Made by a program: the position numbers and the translations under genes
NCBI GenBank assembly: GCA_956465555.1
Contig: OY101116.1
Location: 4,092,001 to 4,156,000 of the forward strand
Direction of reading: 5' to 3'
DNA from: Nitzschia sp. pyKryTriq1
Taxonomy: Eukaryota > Bacillariophyta > Bacillariophyceae > Bacillariales > Bacillariaceae
Length of the DNA: 64,000 nucleotides
The notes under the pieces: generated by a model
What the model was told of the DNA's origin: nothing
Database searches by the model: none
Seen by the model: only the letters and a program-made list of their open reading frames with translations
Part shown: piece by piece, positions 28,678 through 39,376 of the stretch
How positions within the stretch are numbered: position 1 is the first letter of the stretch
Layout: each line of letters begins with the position of its first letter

Positions 28678-30507
28678 TCAGACGTTTTTGGCGTCGTTGG
28701 TGGCATGATGCTTCTTGTTTTTGCGAAGACTTTTTCTTCGGGCTCCTGCTGCGGAGTGCTGGTGCGATGATGTACTACTGCTACTACTAGTATTAGTAGT
28801 AGCAGCGGCATCACCATGATGACAGTAATCCAAACAGCTGTCACTCTTGCTGTGAACAAACGAGGACGACAACAAAGAGGAAGAGTAGCAGCTGTTCCTG
28901 GACGAAACTTGTTTCTTCTCGGTTCCTCCACGTTCTTCCGCAAACAGGTTATTCGTATTGAGACCTCTTCTATGATGGTTTCTTGTTCCAGCAACACCAA
29001 CATGCTCCTCCTGTTGCTGAGGATGCCGCCCTTGTTTCACGAGACGTGTTCGTAGTAGTAGGGTCGTCGAGGAGGGTGGTGGTGGGGCTGCTCCTCCTCC
29101 TGGTGGTGATCCAGCTCCACGTGATCCTGGTGATATCTTGGAAGACGACGGCAACGACGACGAGGATTTGTGGTAGGAGGAGTTCAAAGTGCTGCTAGCG
29201 CTCTTGTGAAACGAGGAGGAGCACAATTTGTTGTCGTTGCCGGGTATCTTCTTGTTCTGCCGCAATCGACGTCCTAGTCGTTGGTCAATATCTTCTCCCT
29301 TTTGATGGTTGTTGCTGCTGCTGCTGCTGCTGCTGCTGATCGTCTTCCTGCTCCTTTGTCCTGCTATAATAGTGGACGGAGGTCGAGGCGACCATGATGT
29401 TCGGGTGCTGCTGTTACATAATAACAATACCACGGAACAAGAATGATCATAGATCAAACAGCCGTCGCTCTTGTGCAACAATGACTTCTCATTCGTGTTG
29501 CTTCCATACCGATTCACACGAATGGACGAAGCATCCGCCCAAGAAGCATTCTTGTTGTTCAACCCTTGCTTCTTGTGGAACCATACCAGCGATGGGACAA
29601 CCGAGAAAATATCATCAACAACATCATCATCATGAATATAGTTGAGATATCCGTCACTTTTGTGTAAAGACGAACCGTAGCCGGATAGCGGCTTCTCAGT
29701 ATTTTCGCTCAAAAGAAACATGCTACGGTCTAGGCTCCTGTTGCTGATTCCTTGCTGTCCTTTACGAAGAGTGTTTCTTCGAAGGATCGAGGGGGTTGAT
29801 GGAGATCGGCTTCGTCGTGCTGTTCTTGTTGTCGTTGGCATGGCAAACTTGTGGTTGTAGCTGAAGCAGCTGTCACTCTTGTGTAACGACGAAGAACAGC
29901 GGGAAAGAGGTTTCTCAGTTTCTTCGAAGAAAAGAAGATTGCTGTCTAAACTCCTGTTGCTGATTCCCCCCTTTCCTTTACGAAGGTTCTTATTTCTTCG
30001 AAGGATCGAGGGGGTGGTTGGAGATCGGCTTTGTCGTGCTGTTCTTCTTGTCGGCATCGCAAACTTATTTTTGTAGCTGAAACAGCTGTCACTCTTGTGT
30101 AACGAGGAAGACAAGCGGGAAAGTGGCTTCTCAGTTTCTTCGGACGAGAAAAGAAGATTGCTGTCTAGACTCCTGTTGCTGTCTTCTTGCGCGTCAGAAG
30201 GGTTGAACGACGTTTCGAGAGTGATCCTGCTACTGCCAGCATTCTTGCGAATCGAAATGTAGTAGTAGCCTGTAAGTGGTTCTTCAGTTTCTTCGGCGAA
30301 AAAAACGTCGCTGATGTCTAGACTCCTGGTGCTGCTTCCATGATGCTCGTCAACGGCATCCAACGTTTCGAGAGTGATCTTATTACTGCCAAGATTAGTA
30401 GTACCATTGAGACTAGTACTGTCGCCAGCACTTTCTTCAGGCGATGGCGACATTTCTTTTTCTCGTTGAGGGGAGTTAGTGGTTGTGGTTATGAAAAGAG
30501 AGCTCAT
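28678..30507 (-). CDS. EF-hand array copy F: N-terminal half only
   Basis: 609 residues that match only the N-terminal part of the family. It has three to four tandem units of about 73 residues built as SNRSLDSNLLF-EETEKPLSR-SSSLHKSDSCFSY-RSPTTPSILRRN, then GEDIDQRLGRRLRQNKK (about 403). It ends in a basic tail (RKSLRKNKKHHATNDAKNV). No coiled coil, no EPxVK block and no EF-hands remain, and the 156 bases between its stop and the convergent Hsp70-like gene hold no trace of them. It may be a functional short variant or a truncated copy; codons are intact throughout, which favours expression. Confidence 0.7.
   Translation of the reverse strand: MSSLFITTTTNSPQREKEMSPSPEESAGDSTSLNGTTNLGSNKITLETLDAVDEHHGSSTRSLDISDVFFAEETEEPLTGYYYISIRKNAGSSRITLETSFNPSDAQEDSNRSLDSNLLFSSEETEKPLSRLSSSLHKSDSCFSYKNKFAMPTRRTARQSRSPTTPSILRRNKNLRKGKGGISNRSLDSNLLFFEETEKPLSRCSSSLHKSDSCFSYNHKFAMPTTTRTARRSRSPSTPSILRRNTLRKGQQGISNRSLDRSMFLLSENTEKPLSGYGSSLHKSDGYLNYIHDDDVVDDIFSVVPSLVWFHKKQGLNNKNASWADASSIRVNRYGSNTNEKSLLHKSDGCLIYDHSCSVVLLLCNSSTRTSWSPRPPSTIIAGQRSRKTISSSSSSSSNNHQKGEDIDQRLGRRLRQNKKIPGNDNKLCSSSFHKSASSTLNSSYHKSSSSLPSSSKISPGSRGAGSPPGGGAAPPPPSSTTLLLRTRLVKQGRHPQQQEEHVGVAGTRNHHRRGLNTNNLFAEERGGTEKKQVSSRNSCYSSSLLSSSFVHSKSDSCLDYCHHGDAAATTNTSSSSSTSSHQHSAAGARRKSLRKNKKHHATNDAKNV
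29690..30345. repeat. About 218-bp tandem repeat in array copy F
   Basis: The same stretch (coding EETEKPLS and nearby residues) recurs at about 29692, 29910, 30126 and 30279. The first three are about 216-218 bases apart and the last is a shorter, more diverged unit. The repeats keep the frame and carry one HKSD motif each. Confidence 0.8.
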
Positions 30508-31446
30508 CGTTGCAATATGATGATGCTCTTTACTTCATGTTGTGTGCTTGCGTGATATGATGTTATTGTGGATTTGAGATTTTTTCCTCTTTACTTTTCG
30601 TTGCTGCTGAGGGAAATCGCCCGAATCCGCCTTCATTTATTATGCCCGGGGGCTTCTCCGACGGGTTCGCAATACATCGCCGTCGCATAATCCAACAAAG
30701 ATCGAATGCACGATCGATGTCCCTCTTCAACAAATGCATGCATCATCATTGCGTAAACTTTCTTGTCAGATAGAGAGCTACTAGCCGTTGGTTGGGAGAA
30801 CGGGCAAAGGGCACTGTTGCGCATAAATGTTGAGAGCGAAATCGGCATAATTCAATTCCATCCGTTACAACAACAAAAATACTCGTACTTTGTGATGTAT
30901 TTAGCAATAATGCTCGGGTTCTCAGAGGAACAACCGCGAGCTCAACGATAAAGTGCAGTTACTTGTTTCAGTGAGTGCCATCAGTCGAATCATCGTAAAT
31001 GGCGGTTTTCATCTGCAACTCTACTCTACTATTCGTAGTAGAGGCGGAGTTGGTAGACCTGACTCGTCTCATCGAAGCGAAGAGGAGCAGACAAGCGCCA
31101 CACGCGGAACTACGGCTACTACTTGTAGCTAGTTGTAGCTCTCTACTCTACTACTATAGTAGACTACTCTACTATAGTAGAGTAGTAGTAGTAGACCGAG
31201 TCGTTGCTGTTTGTGTTTTCTTGCTCCAGTGAGACTTCAGCTTGCTTACTCACGTAGGATCTCAATCCCAGCAAATGCTGTTGTCCACCCGTAATAGTAG
31301 TGACATCGTAGACTACGCTACAATGAGCGGTAAAATAGTAGACTGAGTAGCTACAGTACAGTACGATACAAATCCCTACAATGCAATAGTCAAATGCAAA
31401 TATTGCATGCCTAGATTCTTGTACTTTGTTCTGATTTGACTACGCT
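30508..31446. other. Intergenic region between array copies F and G
   Basis: No gene seen. It holds a 22-base perfect palindrome (31164-31185) in a TAG/CTA tract and the duplicated 3' flank of copy G (31084-31112 and 31352-31446). Confidence 0.5.
31352..31446. repeat. 3' flank duplication, copy G side
   Basis: About 95 bases just beyond the end of copy G match 34290-34386 beyond copy H with few differences (shared words ACAGTACAGTACGA, TGCAATAGTCA, TTTGTTCTGATTTGACTACG). The duplicated unit therefore included downstream DNA, not only the gene. Confidence 0.85.
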
Positions 31447-33748
31447 ATGCCATAGTGCATAGAAAACAAATAGTTGAATTCTTGCAGGTCAATACCTCCG
31501 TCCGAGTCTGCATCCAAGGTCTCGAACAAACCATGGTGGTCCTGGTATTGAGCATCCAGCGGGAGTCTCTTGTTCAGTAAATCAATTCCGAACTTCAATT
31601 ATTCACATTCGATCTTACCGCTGCCATCCTTGTTGAGGAACCGCAGCGAGCTGAAGTAATGTAGCTCAGGTCTTTGTTTTCATTTTCCAGCTCGAAGATT
31701 TCTTTCTGAATGATCAGTTGCTCCCAAGAACGCTTCTGGGCGTCTTTCTCGTACTTCTTGGTCATTTCCTCTTTTATAATCCACTGCTTCTCGTCGTAGT
31801 GTTGACGCTTCAAAGATAGTTCATCAATCTTTGCCAGGTCGTTCTTAAAGGCGAGTTGACAACGGATTTCATCCATTTCATCTGAGGGACGTCCTTTCTC
31901 TAGGAGTTCCACCTCGATTTGTTGGGCTTCCTCACTCTCCATTGCTTGTTCCACAACGTGGCGACCATGCTCAATGTCGGTGATAACTCTGGGTGGACTG
32001 AAGCTTCGGCTCGCGGATCTGCGACCTCGTCGTTTTCCTTTTACGAAACTTCCTAGCCCATACCGGCGCTTTTCTTTACCAGTCTCGGCAGAGGTTTTTG
32101 AAGTATCAGTGGTGGTGGTCGCTACTGGTACCGACCATTGTTCGTTTTGGAGGGTACCGCTACGACTAGTAGTAGTAGTAGCACCACGGTTTGGCGAGCC
32201 CAACCCACGGCGGCGGGAATCTTCCAACACTGGAAGTGACTTTTGGCGTCGCGCTCGCGAGTTCTTGACCCTCCTCGTACTAGTAGTAGAAATACCTTGC
32301 TTTTGGTCCTTCAAGTCACCTGTACTTTTCACACGCCGCGCCGGAGCAGCAGGAGTTGGGGGTTCTGGTACTACTATTGTTGTTTCTTCTCCGATATTAA
32401 TAGCCTCATCTTCCTTGTTTCTGCTCTTCAAACTTCGTAAGCTAGTCGACTTTGTCTGCATGGCCATCATGTGCGGTCGACGGAACTGATTGGGATGAAA
32501 GGGCAATGTCGGTTCTAGCGTCGTCTTCGTCGTCGTCGTCAAGCGCTTCCAACTTCTACTAGTACTACCGCTTTGTTGGATTGGTGGCAAAGTAGGAGGA
32601 GAAGAGTCGGGAGAAGAAGAACTTGCAAGACTGTTCAATAGCGATGAAGCGGATCGACTCCTCTGCTTGGTTTTACGAGTACTTGTCCGGCGGGAGGCAT
32701 GTACCTTGCCATTATCCTCCTTCTCATCATTCACCTTGTTGATTGATCGGCTTTGGAGTAATCGACGTTCCAGTCGTTGGTCAATATCTTCTCCCTGTAG
32801 GTGGTTGCGACGACGTACTGTTTCAGACGAGGAATGGGTGGACTGACTGAAGTTCAAGTATCCGTCGCTCTTGTGAGATGATGAGTGAATAATAGAAGAG
32901 AGCGTCTTTTTCTCTGCATTCAAGCTTTGGAGGTGCTTGCTTCCATGAGTATGGCTGGACTTCAAACATCCGTCACTCTTGCTGCGGGGCGTTGAGTCCT
33001 TTCCTCGAGGAGTGGCTGATGGTGACCCACTGCTGTTGTTGCTGATGATCTTCTTGCATCTATGTCCGTGCTTGCTGGAGAGAGCAGACCGAGGACTGCA
33101 TGCTTGATTTGTCTTCAATAAGGCTATTCTTGGCAAGGAGACAGAATCATCATCATCATCACGAATATTGTGGCTGTAATCCAAGCATTCACCACTCTTA
33201 CTGTGAGAGGACGAGAGGAGAGGTTGTCGTGCATCATCATTCCTGCGAAGAAGAAGGTTTTGGAATGGGATCGAAGGTGATCGGCTTCGTCGTCTTCTCG
33301 TGGTGGGCTTCATCGCAAACTTGGTGTTCAAAAAGCTGTCACTCTTGTGAAACAACGTTGACGAAGAGTAATAGTTGCTGCTGCTGGGACTGGGTGTTCT
33401 TTTTCGGCGAAGAAAGAGTGTAGGAGTATTCAAACTTCGATCACTTCCTTGCTGTCCATTATTGTGCAAAGACGGCGACCACGAGTCGGAAACGATGAGC
33501 TGCCGATCATCACTACCAGCACCACTACGAGCAGCATCGCTATCTTTGCTGGGTGTTGAGAATGGATACTTGAAAGAGGACGAGGACCCATCAAGGTCCA
33601 ACGTTTGAAGAGATATACTAACATAACCGGGACTTTCGCTCTTTCGAAGAGATGGCAATTTCTCCCCTCCTCGTCGTTGTCGTTGCGGGGAAGTGGCCCG
33701 GTTGTTGTTGTGGTTCTTGTTCCTGCTGGTTTTCAAAAGAAAGTCCAT
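31447..33748 (-). pseudogene. EF-hand array copy G: decayed C-terminus
   Basis: From ATG 33748 the frame is open for 717 codons and keeps the family N-terminus: HKSDSFLNTK, SKSGECLDYSHN, SHKSDGYLNFSQ, GEDIDQRLERRLLQSRSI (about 322), RRVKSTGDLKDQ (about 475) and a partial coiled coil (about 630-705). A deletion then joins the coiled coil (ENKDLS) straight to EF-hand DNA, removing the EPxVK block and shifting the frame; the open frame ends at 31595. The EF-hand DNA is still readable in another frame to 31447 (NKDGSGKIECE then LKFGIDLLNKRLPLDAQ), but an in-frame TAA follows GKIECE and loop position 1 is Asn. The N-terminal part could still be expressed, much as copy F. Confidence is for a non-functional EF region. 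Confidence 0.7.
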
Positions 33749-34381
33749 CGTCTTTTAGATATATGCGCTGATGTGTTTTGCTTGGTATTTTGAGGGTTGC
33801 GTTGCGTGCTCCATCATTCATTCGCGTGCATCATCATATCTCGCAATTCTCACGTGAATTACTATGTCGTGCGAACTCCTCGGAGAACCCGGCTTGGCCA
33901 TAGTTGTTAGCGAAATCGGGATAATTCTATCCGTTAGATATATGTTTGGCTTAGATGCGACCTTTGTCCATATTATAGTTGTTAGCAAAATCGGGATATT
34001 TATTTGCATCCTTTTTATTATTTATGGTTGAAAATCCTTTATTCTCGAAACAAACATACCGGTACAACCGTACGGTATGCCAAGAAAACCCAAGCTTCTT
34101 GGTTCCTTCTACCCCCCCCCCCCCTACAAAATCACAGGGGGCGTAGCTATCTACTCATCATAGTAGAAATAGAGTAGTACAGTACTTGTATCTTTGCTAT
34201 CCTCGAAAAAGCAGAGAAGCGCCACTACAAGCACTATATTAGACTGGAGAAGTAGCTCTACTAGTAGTAGCTTGAGTAGAGCAGGAGGTTACAGTACAGT
34301 ACGACACAAACCCATACAGTGCAATAGTCATATGCAAATACTGCATGCCCACTAGATTCTTTGTGCTTTGTTCTGATTTGA
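33749..34381. other. Intergenic region between array copies G and H
   Basis: Holds the 5' element of copy G (33868-33940, with a second partial copy at 33974-34000) and the 3' flank of copy H (34290-34386). A run of 13 C lies at about 34112-34124. No gene seen. Confidence 0.55.
33868..33940 (-). promoter_or_regulatory. Shared 5' flank element of array copy G
   Basis: Shares GTGCGAACTCCTCGGAGAA and GCTTGGCCATAG with the copy H flank (38399-38435) and TTAGCGAAATCGGGATAATT with the copy D flank. It lies 120-190 bases upstream of the ATG. A second partial copy (GTTGTTAGCAAAATCGGGAT) sits at 33974-34000. Confidence 0.5.
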
Positions 34382-37300
34382 CTACGCTTGGCCATCGTTC
34401 ATAGAAAACAAGCTATTGAACTCTTGCAGGTCGATATCTCCGTCCGAGTCTGCACCCAAGGTCTCGAATAAAACATGGTGGTCCTGGAATTGAGCATCCG
34501 GCGGGAGTCTCTTGTTCAGTAAATCAATGCCGAACTTCAATTCTTCCCGGGCAATCTTTCCACTACCGTCAGTTTCAAGGAACTTGAAAATGCTCAGGAG
34601 CATGTCCTTGTTTTGGAATAATGTAGCCACCTGAATATCGCTCAGTCTCGTCGACAGCTTCTCTCGTTGCGTGGCAGCCCAGCTTGTGTTTTCGGCCGCT
34701 ATTTCACGAATGAGAAGCTGAAGAGATTTCATTTTTTTACCATACAGCTCCAGCATTAGGTTTTCTTTGGAGAGTTCTTCGATCATACCACTTATCTGTT
34801 CATGCTCTTTCTCGAGGTCTTTCTTTTCATTTACTAGCTCGATGATTTCTTTCTGAATGATAAGTTGCTGCCAAGAACGCTTCTGAGCTTCTTCCTCGTA
34901 CTTCTTGGTCATTTCCTCTTTGATCTTTCTCTTCTTCTCTTCGTAGTGTTGACGCATCAAAGAAAGTTCATCAATCTTTGCCAGGTCGTTCTTAAAGGCG
35001 AGTTTGCACCGGATACGTAGAATGGCCTTCTTCATAATCTCACAGTTATCCAATTCTTCTGCGGGACGTCCTTTCTCCAGGAGTTCCAACTTGACTTGTT
35101 GGGTCTCCTCGATCTGCAATGCTTGCTTCACAACTTGGCGACCGAGCTCAATTTCCTGGACAGATCGAGAAGGGCGGACTACCGTGATAACTCTGGGTGG
35201 ACTGAAGCTTCGGCTCGCGGGTCGGCGACCTCGTCGTTGTTTTTCTCTTTCCAAACTTCCTGGACCGTACCGGCGCTTTTCTTTGCCCGTCGTGGCAGGG
35301 GCTTTAATCCTCGTCGTACCTCGCATTTGGTCTTCCTTCAGGTCACCCGTGCTTTTCGCGCACCGAATGGAATTAGTAGCAGTTCTTTGAACGGATACTG
35401 CTCCTTCGACAGTATCAGTCGGCCCTGGTTTGACTTCAATCTTTGTACTGTCGGCACCAACTCCAAGAAGAGACTTGTTTCCTCGTTCGAAATTTCCTAG
35501 CCCGTACCGGCGCTTTTCTTTGCTAGTCGTGGCAGGGGTTTTAATCCTCGTCGTACCTCGCTTTTGGTCGTCCTTCAGGTCCTCCGTGCTTTTCGCACAC
35601 CGAACGGTAGTAACAGCAGTACTTCGAGCGGATACTGCTCCTTCGACTGTATCAGTTGGCCCTTGTTTGACTTCAATATTTGTACTGTCAGCACCAGCTC
35701 CAAGAAGAGAGTTGATGGAGCTTTCTGCTCTACTCGTCAATAATGGCAAGCTGCTCGACTTTTTTCCCCGGCGGAATCTCGGAAAGGTTGGGACCAGGGT
35801 GGGCGGCGCTGAAGGAGAGCTACTAGGAGACACAGAATGGCTCCTCTGTACGGTAATACCCGTCAAGGAGGACTTCCCCTTGATCGATAGGGGGATTCGA
35901 GGCCGGTAGTCCGCAGAGCGGCTCCTCTGTTTGGTATCATCCGTCACGGATGACCCCTCCTTGGGAGTTGGAGCGATCGGAGGCTCAAAGTCAGCGTTCC
36001 TGTGCTTCACAGGCTCCTGCTCCTCATCGTTGTTATTCTTGATGGATTGGTTCTTACGCAATCGACGTTCCAATCGTTGGTCAATATCTTCTCCCTGTAC
36101 TATTAGGTGGTTGCGGCGACGAATTGCTGTTAATTTTTCAGACGAGGAATTTGTGGAATGTATGTACGTCAAGCATCCGTCGCTCCTGTGAAAGGATGAG
36201 TAGCTACTAGTAGTCGACGTAATCTTTTTCTTCTCGGCATCGAGACTTCGGTTTTTTTTGCTTCGATGCCGATTTGTCTGAACTGGAAAACCATCCATCC
36301 CAGGAGAAGTTTTCAGCCTGCTGGAGTTGTTGCGTCGTCCAAAATATTGTTCTTTCTTGTATTGACCAGCCGTTGATGGCACAGACGAGGAAAGTTTGTT
36401 GTAGTTCAAACAGCTATCACTTTTGTGAAACGTAGAGTAGCTCGAGCCAGGCTTCTCGGTTCGTTCCAAAGTAAGAATATTGTCGAGAATATCATCCAGA
36501 CTTCGGGCGCTTTCATCATTTTGTTGTGGTGCCGCAAGGCCTTTTCGTAGATGAGTGGCTGGTGATCCGTTGCTGTAGTTGTAGTTGTAATTGATCTTCT
36601 TGCATCTCGGCTCGTCTTTACTGGAGTGAGACCCATAGTGGGATTTCAATAAGGCTGCGGTTGGCAAGGAGACGTCGTCATCTTGATCGCCATCAAGATG
36701 ATGATCAGTATGGCTGATGATCGAACATCCATCACCCTTGTGTCGGGGAGAGAGAGAAGACGATTCCAATAGGGCTTCTGTCGGCAAGGAGGCATCATCA
36801 ACATCATCGACATCAAGGAGCTCAGCACGGCAGTACGTCAAACATCCTTCACTCTTGCGACGGGCTGTGGATTCTTCTTCCTGTCCTCGAGTGCAGTTTT
36901 CGTTTTTGGTGATCTTCTTCCTGCTCTGTCCGTTTTGTTTACTGGAGTGATTCCGAGGAATCAAGAATGCTTGATTTCTTGGCAAGGCACCACCATCATC
37001 ATCATCATCAAGAAGAAGATTATGGCTGTAACTAAAACATCCATCACTCTTGTGAAACGACGAGAGGATGCGTTGTTGTTGTTGTTCAGCTCGTTCCTTG
37101 TTATCTTTGCTACGAAGAAGGTTTCGTCGAAGAATGGATGGGGTCGATGGTGATCCCAAACAACCGTCTCTTTTGCGGCGGGCCGTTGGTTCCTTTACTT
37201 TAGCGGCTGGTGATCCGTTGCTGCTGTTGATCTCATTGCTTTTCTGTTCATCTTTACAGGAGGCATGTTTTGTCGTTAATTGGGGTGAGACATGATGATG

Positions 37301-37939
37301 ATGATGATCATCATCATCATCATTATCGTAGTAGTCATCATCGCTGGCATTCTTGGCATCGAAAAAATCAGTATGGCTGTAGGTCAAACATCCTTCACTC
37401 TTGCGGCGAGCCGTTCGATTGCTGTTTTCGTTGTTCTTGCTGAACTTCATGCTTTTCGGTTCATCCTTACTGGTGGAGAGAGGCCGAGAAATCGATGCTT
37501 GATTCCGCTTCACTAGGGCTGCTCCTGGCAAGGAGACATCATCATCATCATCATCATCGTCAAGAAGATTATGGCTGTAATTCAAACATCCATCACTCTT
37601 GTGAAAAGACGAGAAGATACCACGGCGTTGTTGTTGTAGTCGTAGTTGCCCAGCTCCACTTTTACCTTTTCTACTAGTACGAAGGAAAAGGTTGTTTCGG
37701 TGCATAAGATTGAAGGGGGTGGATGGGGATCCATTTCGTCCTCGTCGTCCTCCGCCAGTTGTAGTATCATCGCGAAAAACCGTGCTACCGCTGGGGTTGG
37801 ACGACGGTGACGATGCTGATCTGTAGTTCGATACACAACTACCAGGAATATCGCCGGCATTGTGGAAAGATGATGTGCCGGAAATGATGTTTGGCTTCCC
37901 ATCGTCACTAACATTGTTTGGAGCTGCTGCAGCATCATT

Positions 37940-37974
<35 letters not shown>

Positions 37975-38257
37975 TGGAATATTCATCGTTCCCGGGTGAT
38001 GTCAAGAATGGAAACTTGAGAGTGGCCGAGGAACCATCATCACCTACTTCCGCTGGATACTTGAACGAGGACGAGGACCGATCAAGGTCCAAAGTGCTGT
38101 TAGTACCATTGATACTACCATCCCCGCCAGCACTTTCGCTCTTTCGAAGAGGTGGCAATTTCCATCTTCCTCCTCCTCCTCGTTTTCGTTGTCGTTGCGG
38201 GGAGTTTGTGCTGGCCCGGCTGTTGTTGTTGTTCCTGGCTTTGAAAAGAAAGTTCAT
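34382..38257 (-). CDS. EF-hand array copy H: longest KSD-repeat member with altered EF-hands
   Basis: 1291 residues in one exon. The first 720 hold at least eight KSD/KSE-GCL motifs (FHKSDGCLNYSHN, ARRKSEGCLTYSHT, FHKSDSCLNYNK and others), often followed by poly-Asp and SLPxxALLK. GEDIDQRLERRLRKNQS is at about 727. Two near-identical units with TTRIKxPATTxKEKRRYG, each following a CAKSTxDLK motif, lie at about 890-1010. The coiled coil (about 1065-1190) runs straight into the EF pair, so the EPxVKxVYR block of A-D is missing. Both EF loops lack Asp at position 1: ETDGSGKIAREE (about 1228) and GADSDGDIDLQE (about 1270), so calcium affinity is probably reduced. The frame is nevertheless intact. 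Confidence 0.85.
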
Positions 38258-38998
38258 CGTCTCGCCGAATTTCTTTTTTTTTATCTCAATTACTGCGGAT
38301 GATATGATCTTCGCGTTATCAACGCATGCCGACGAGCAACAAGCAATAATAATACGCAGTTAGCATACGCAGTAATTTGAAATAATTGTCATTCATTGGT
38401 GCGAACTCTTCGGAGAAGCTTGCTTGGCCTTAGCTGCTTAGCGCGAACCCGCACAATCGCCATAACATCCAATTACGATGATACCGAAATAATATAATAG
38501 CCCCACTCGATGCAGAAAGGAAAAAAGAATCTCCGAATATTCACTTTCATACAGACATACAGTATACTTACTGGTACTAGAGTACTGCGGTAACGACGTT
38601 ACCGTTCGGCAGGCCAATGCACCAGCATGCTTCGCGTAGCAATGAGCTGGATGCAGGCACAATGTGGAATCGGACATTCAGTGCTCGAAAATACGATACT
38701 GGTACGCAGCGGTTCTCTGCTTCGCTCGCATTAACATCAAGGGTATATGTATGTAAATTGACACTTAAGCTTTTCGGGTCAACATCAGTTCGCTCTAATT
38801 CTGTTGATAAACAACTGAGAACCCGAAACAACCCGGGAAAAAATATTGGGCTTCCGTACGTGCATTTTTTTTTTACAAAATCACCCAAAAAGCACATCTC
38901 CCAACTCTCATAATTTTCAGAAGCAGCATACCGACCGCTCGGTACTGTACCATACCATACCATACCATACCCGCACAACCAAGCATCCATCCAGCACC
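38258..38998. other. Intergenic region between copy H and the small secreted gene
   Basis: Holds the diverged 5' flank element of copy H (38399-38460) and a short CATAC tandem (about 38950-38970) just before the next ATG. The two genes diverge from here. Nothing else was recognised. Confidence 0.5.
38399..38460 (-). promoter_or_regulatory. Shared 5' flank element of array copy H
   Basis: Reads GTGCGAACTCTTCGGAGAAG and CTTGGCCTTAGCTGCTTAGC on the plus strand, aligned with the copy G element. It is about 140-200 bases upstream of the ATG of H. Confidence 0.45.
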
Positions 38999-39376
38999 AT
39001 GAAGTTTGGAAACGCCACACTCCTACTCGCATTGGTTCTCATGATCGATGCCTTGAAGCATGAAGTCGATGCGTTGAATCATGAGAACGAATTGTTGAAG
39101 CATGAAGTCGAGGCATTGCAGCCAATGATCTTGCACAAGGAACAAACCTACAGGAGGATGCTGAGGCCAACGGAGAACTCGAAGAAGAACTCGAACAAGA
39201 ACTCGAACAAGAACTCGAAGAGCAAGAAGAAGGAGAAGTCTTCGACTGAGGACGATGTACCTCCGACACCTCCGACTCCGATTTATTGTGGTTCTCCTTC
39301 AGTTCTTGATTGTACTACTCCTTATTGCATTGCGCAAAATGATTGTACTAATCCTGATTATTGTTGTCCTCCTTAA
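38999..39376 (+). CDS. Small secreted protein with N-terminal heptads and Cys-rich end
   Basis: 125 residues from ATG 38999; the frame is open further upstream but the ATG is followed by a typical signal peptide (MKFGNATLLLALVLM). Next comes a short coiled coil made of repeats of the type ALKHEVDALNHENELLKHEV, then a Lys/Asn/Ser linker with three SKKNSNKN-like units, then a Pro/Thr stretch and a C-terminal part with five Cys (CGSPSVLDCTTPYC and ending CCPP). No family recognised. Secretion is predicted; function unknown. Confidence 0.6.
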   Translation: MKFGNATLLLALVLMIDALKHEVDALNHENELLKHEVEALQPMILHKEQTYRRMLRPTENSKKNSNKNSNKNSKSKKKEKSSTEDDVPPTPPTPIYCGSPSVLDCTTPYCIAQNDCTNPDYCCPP

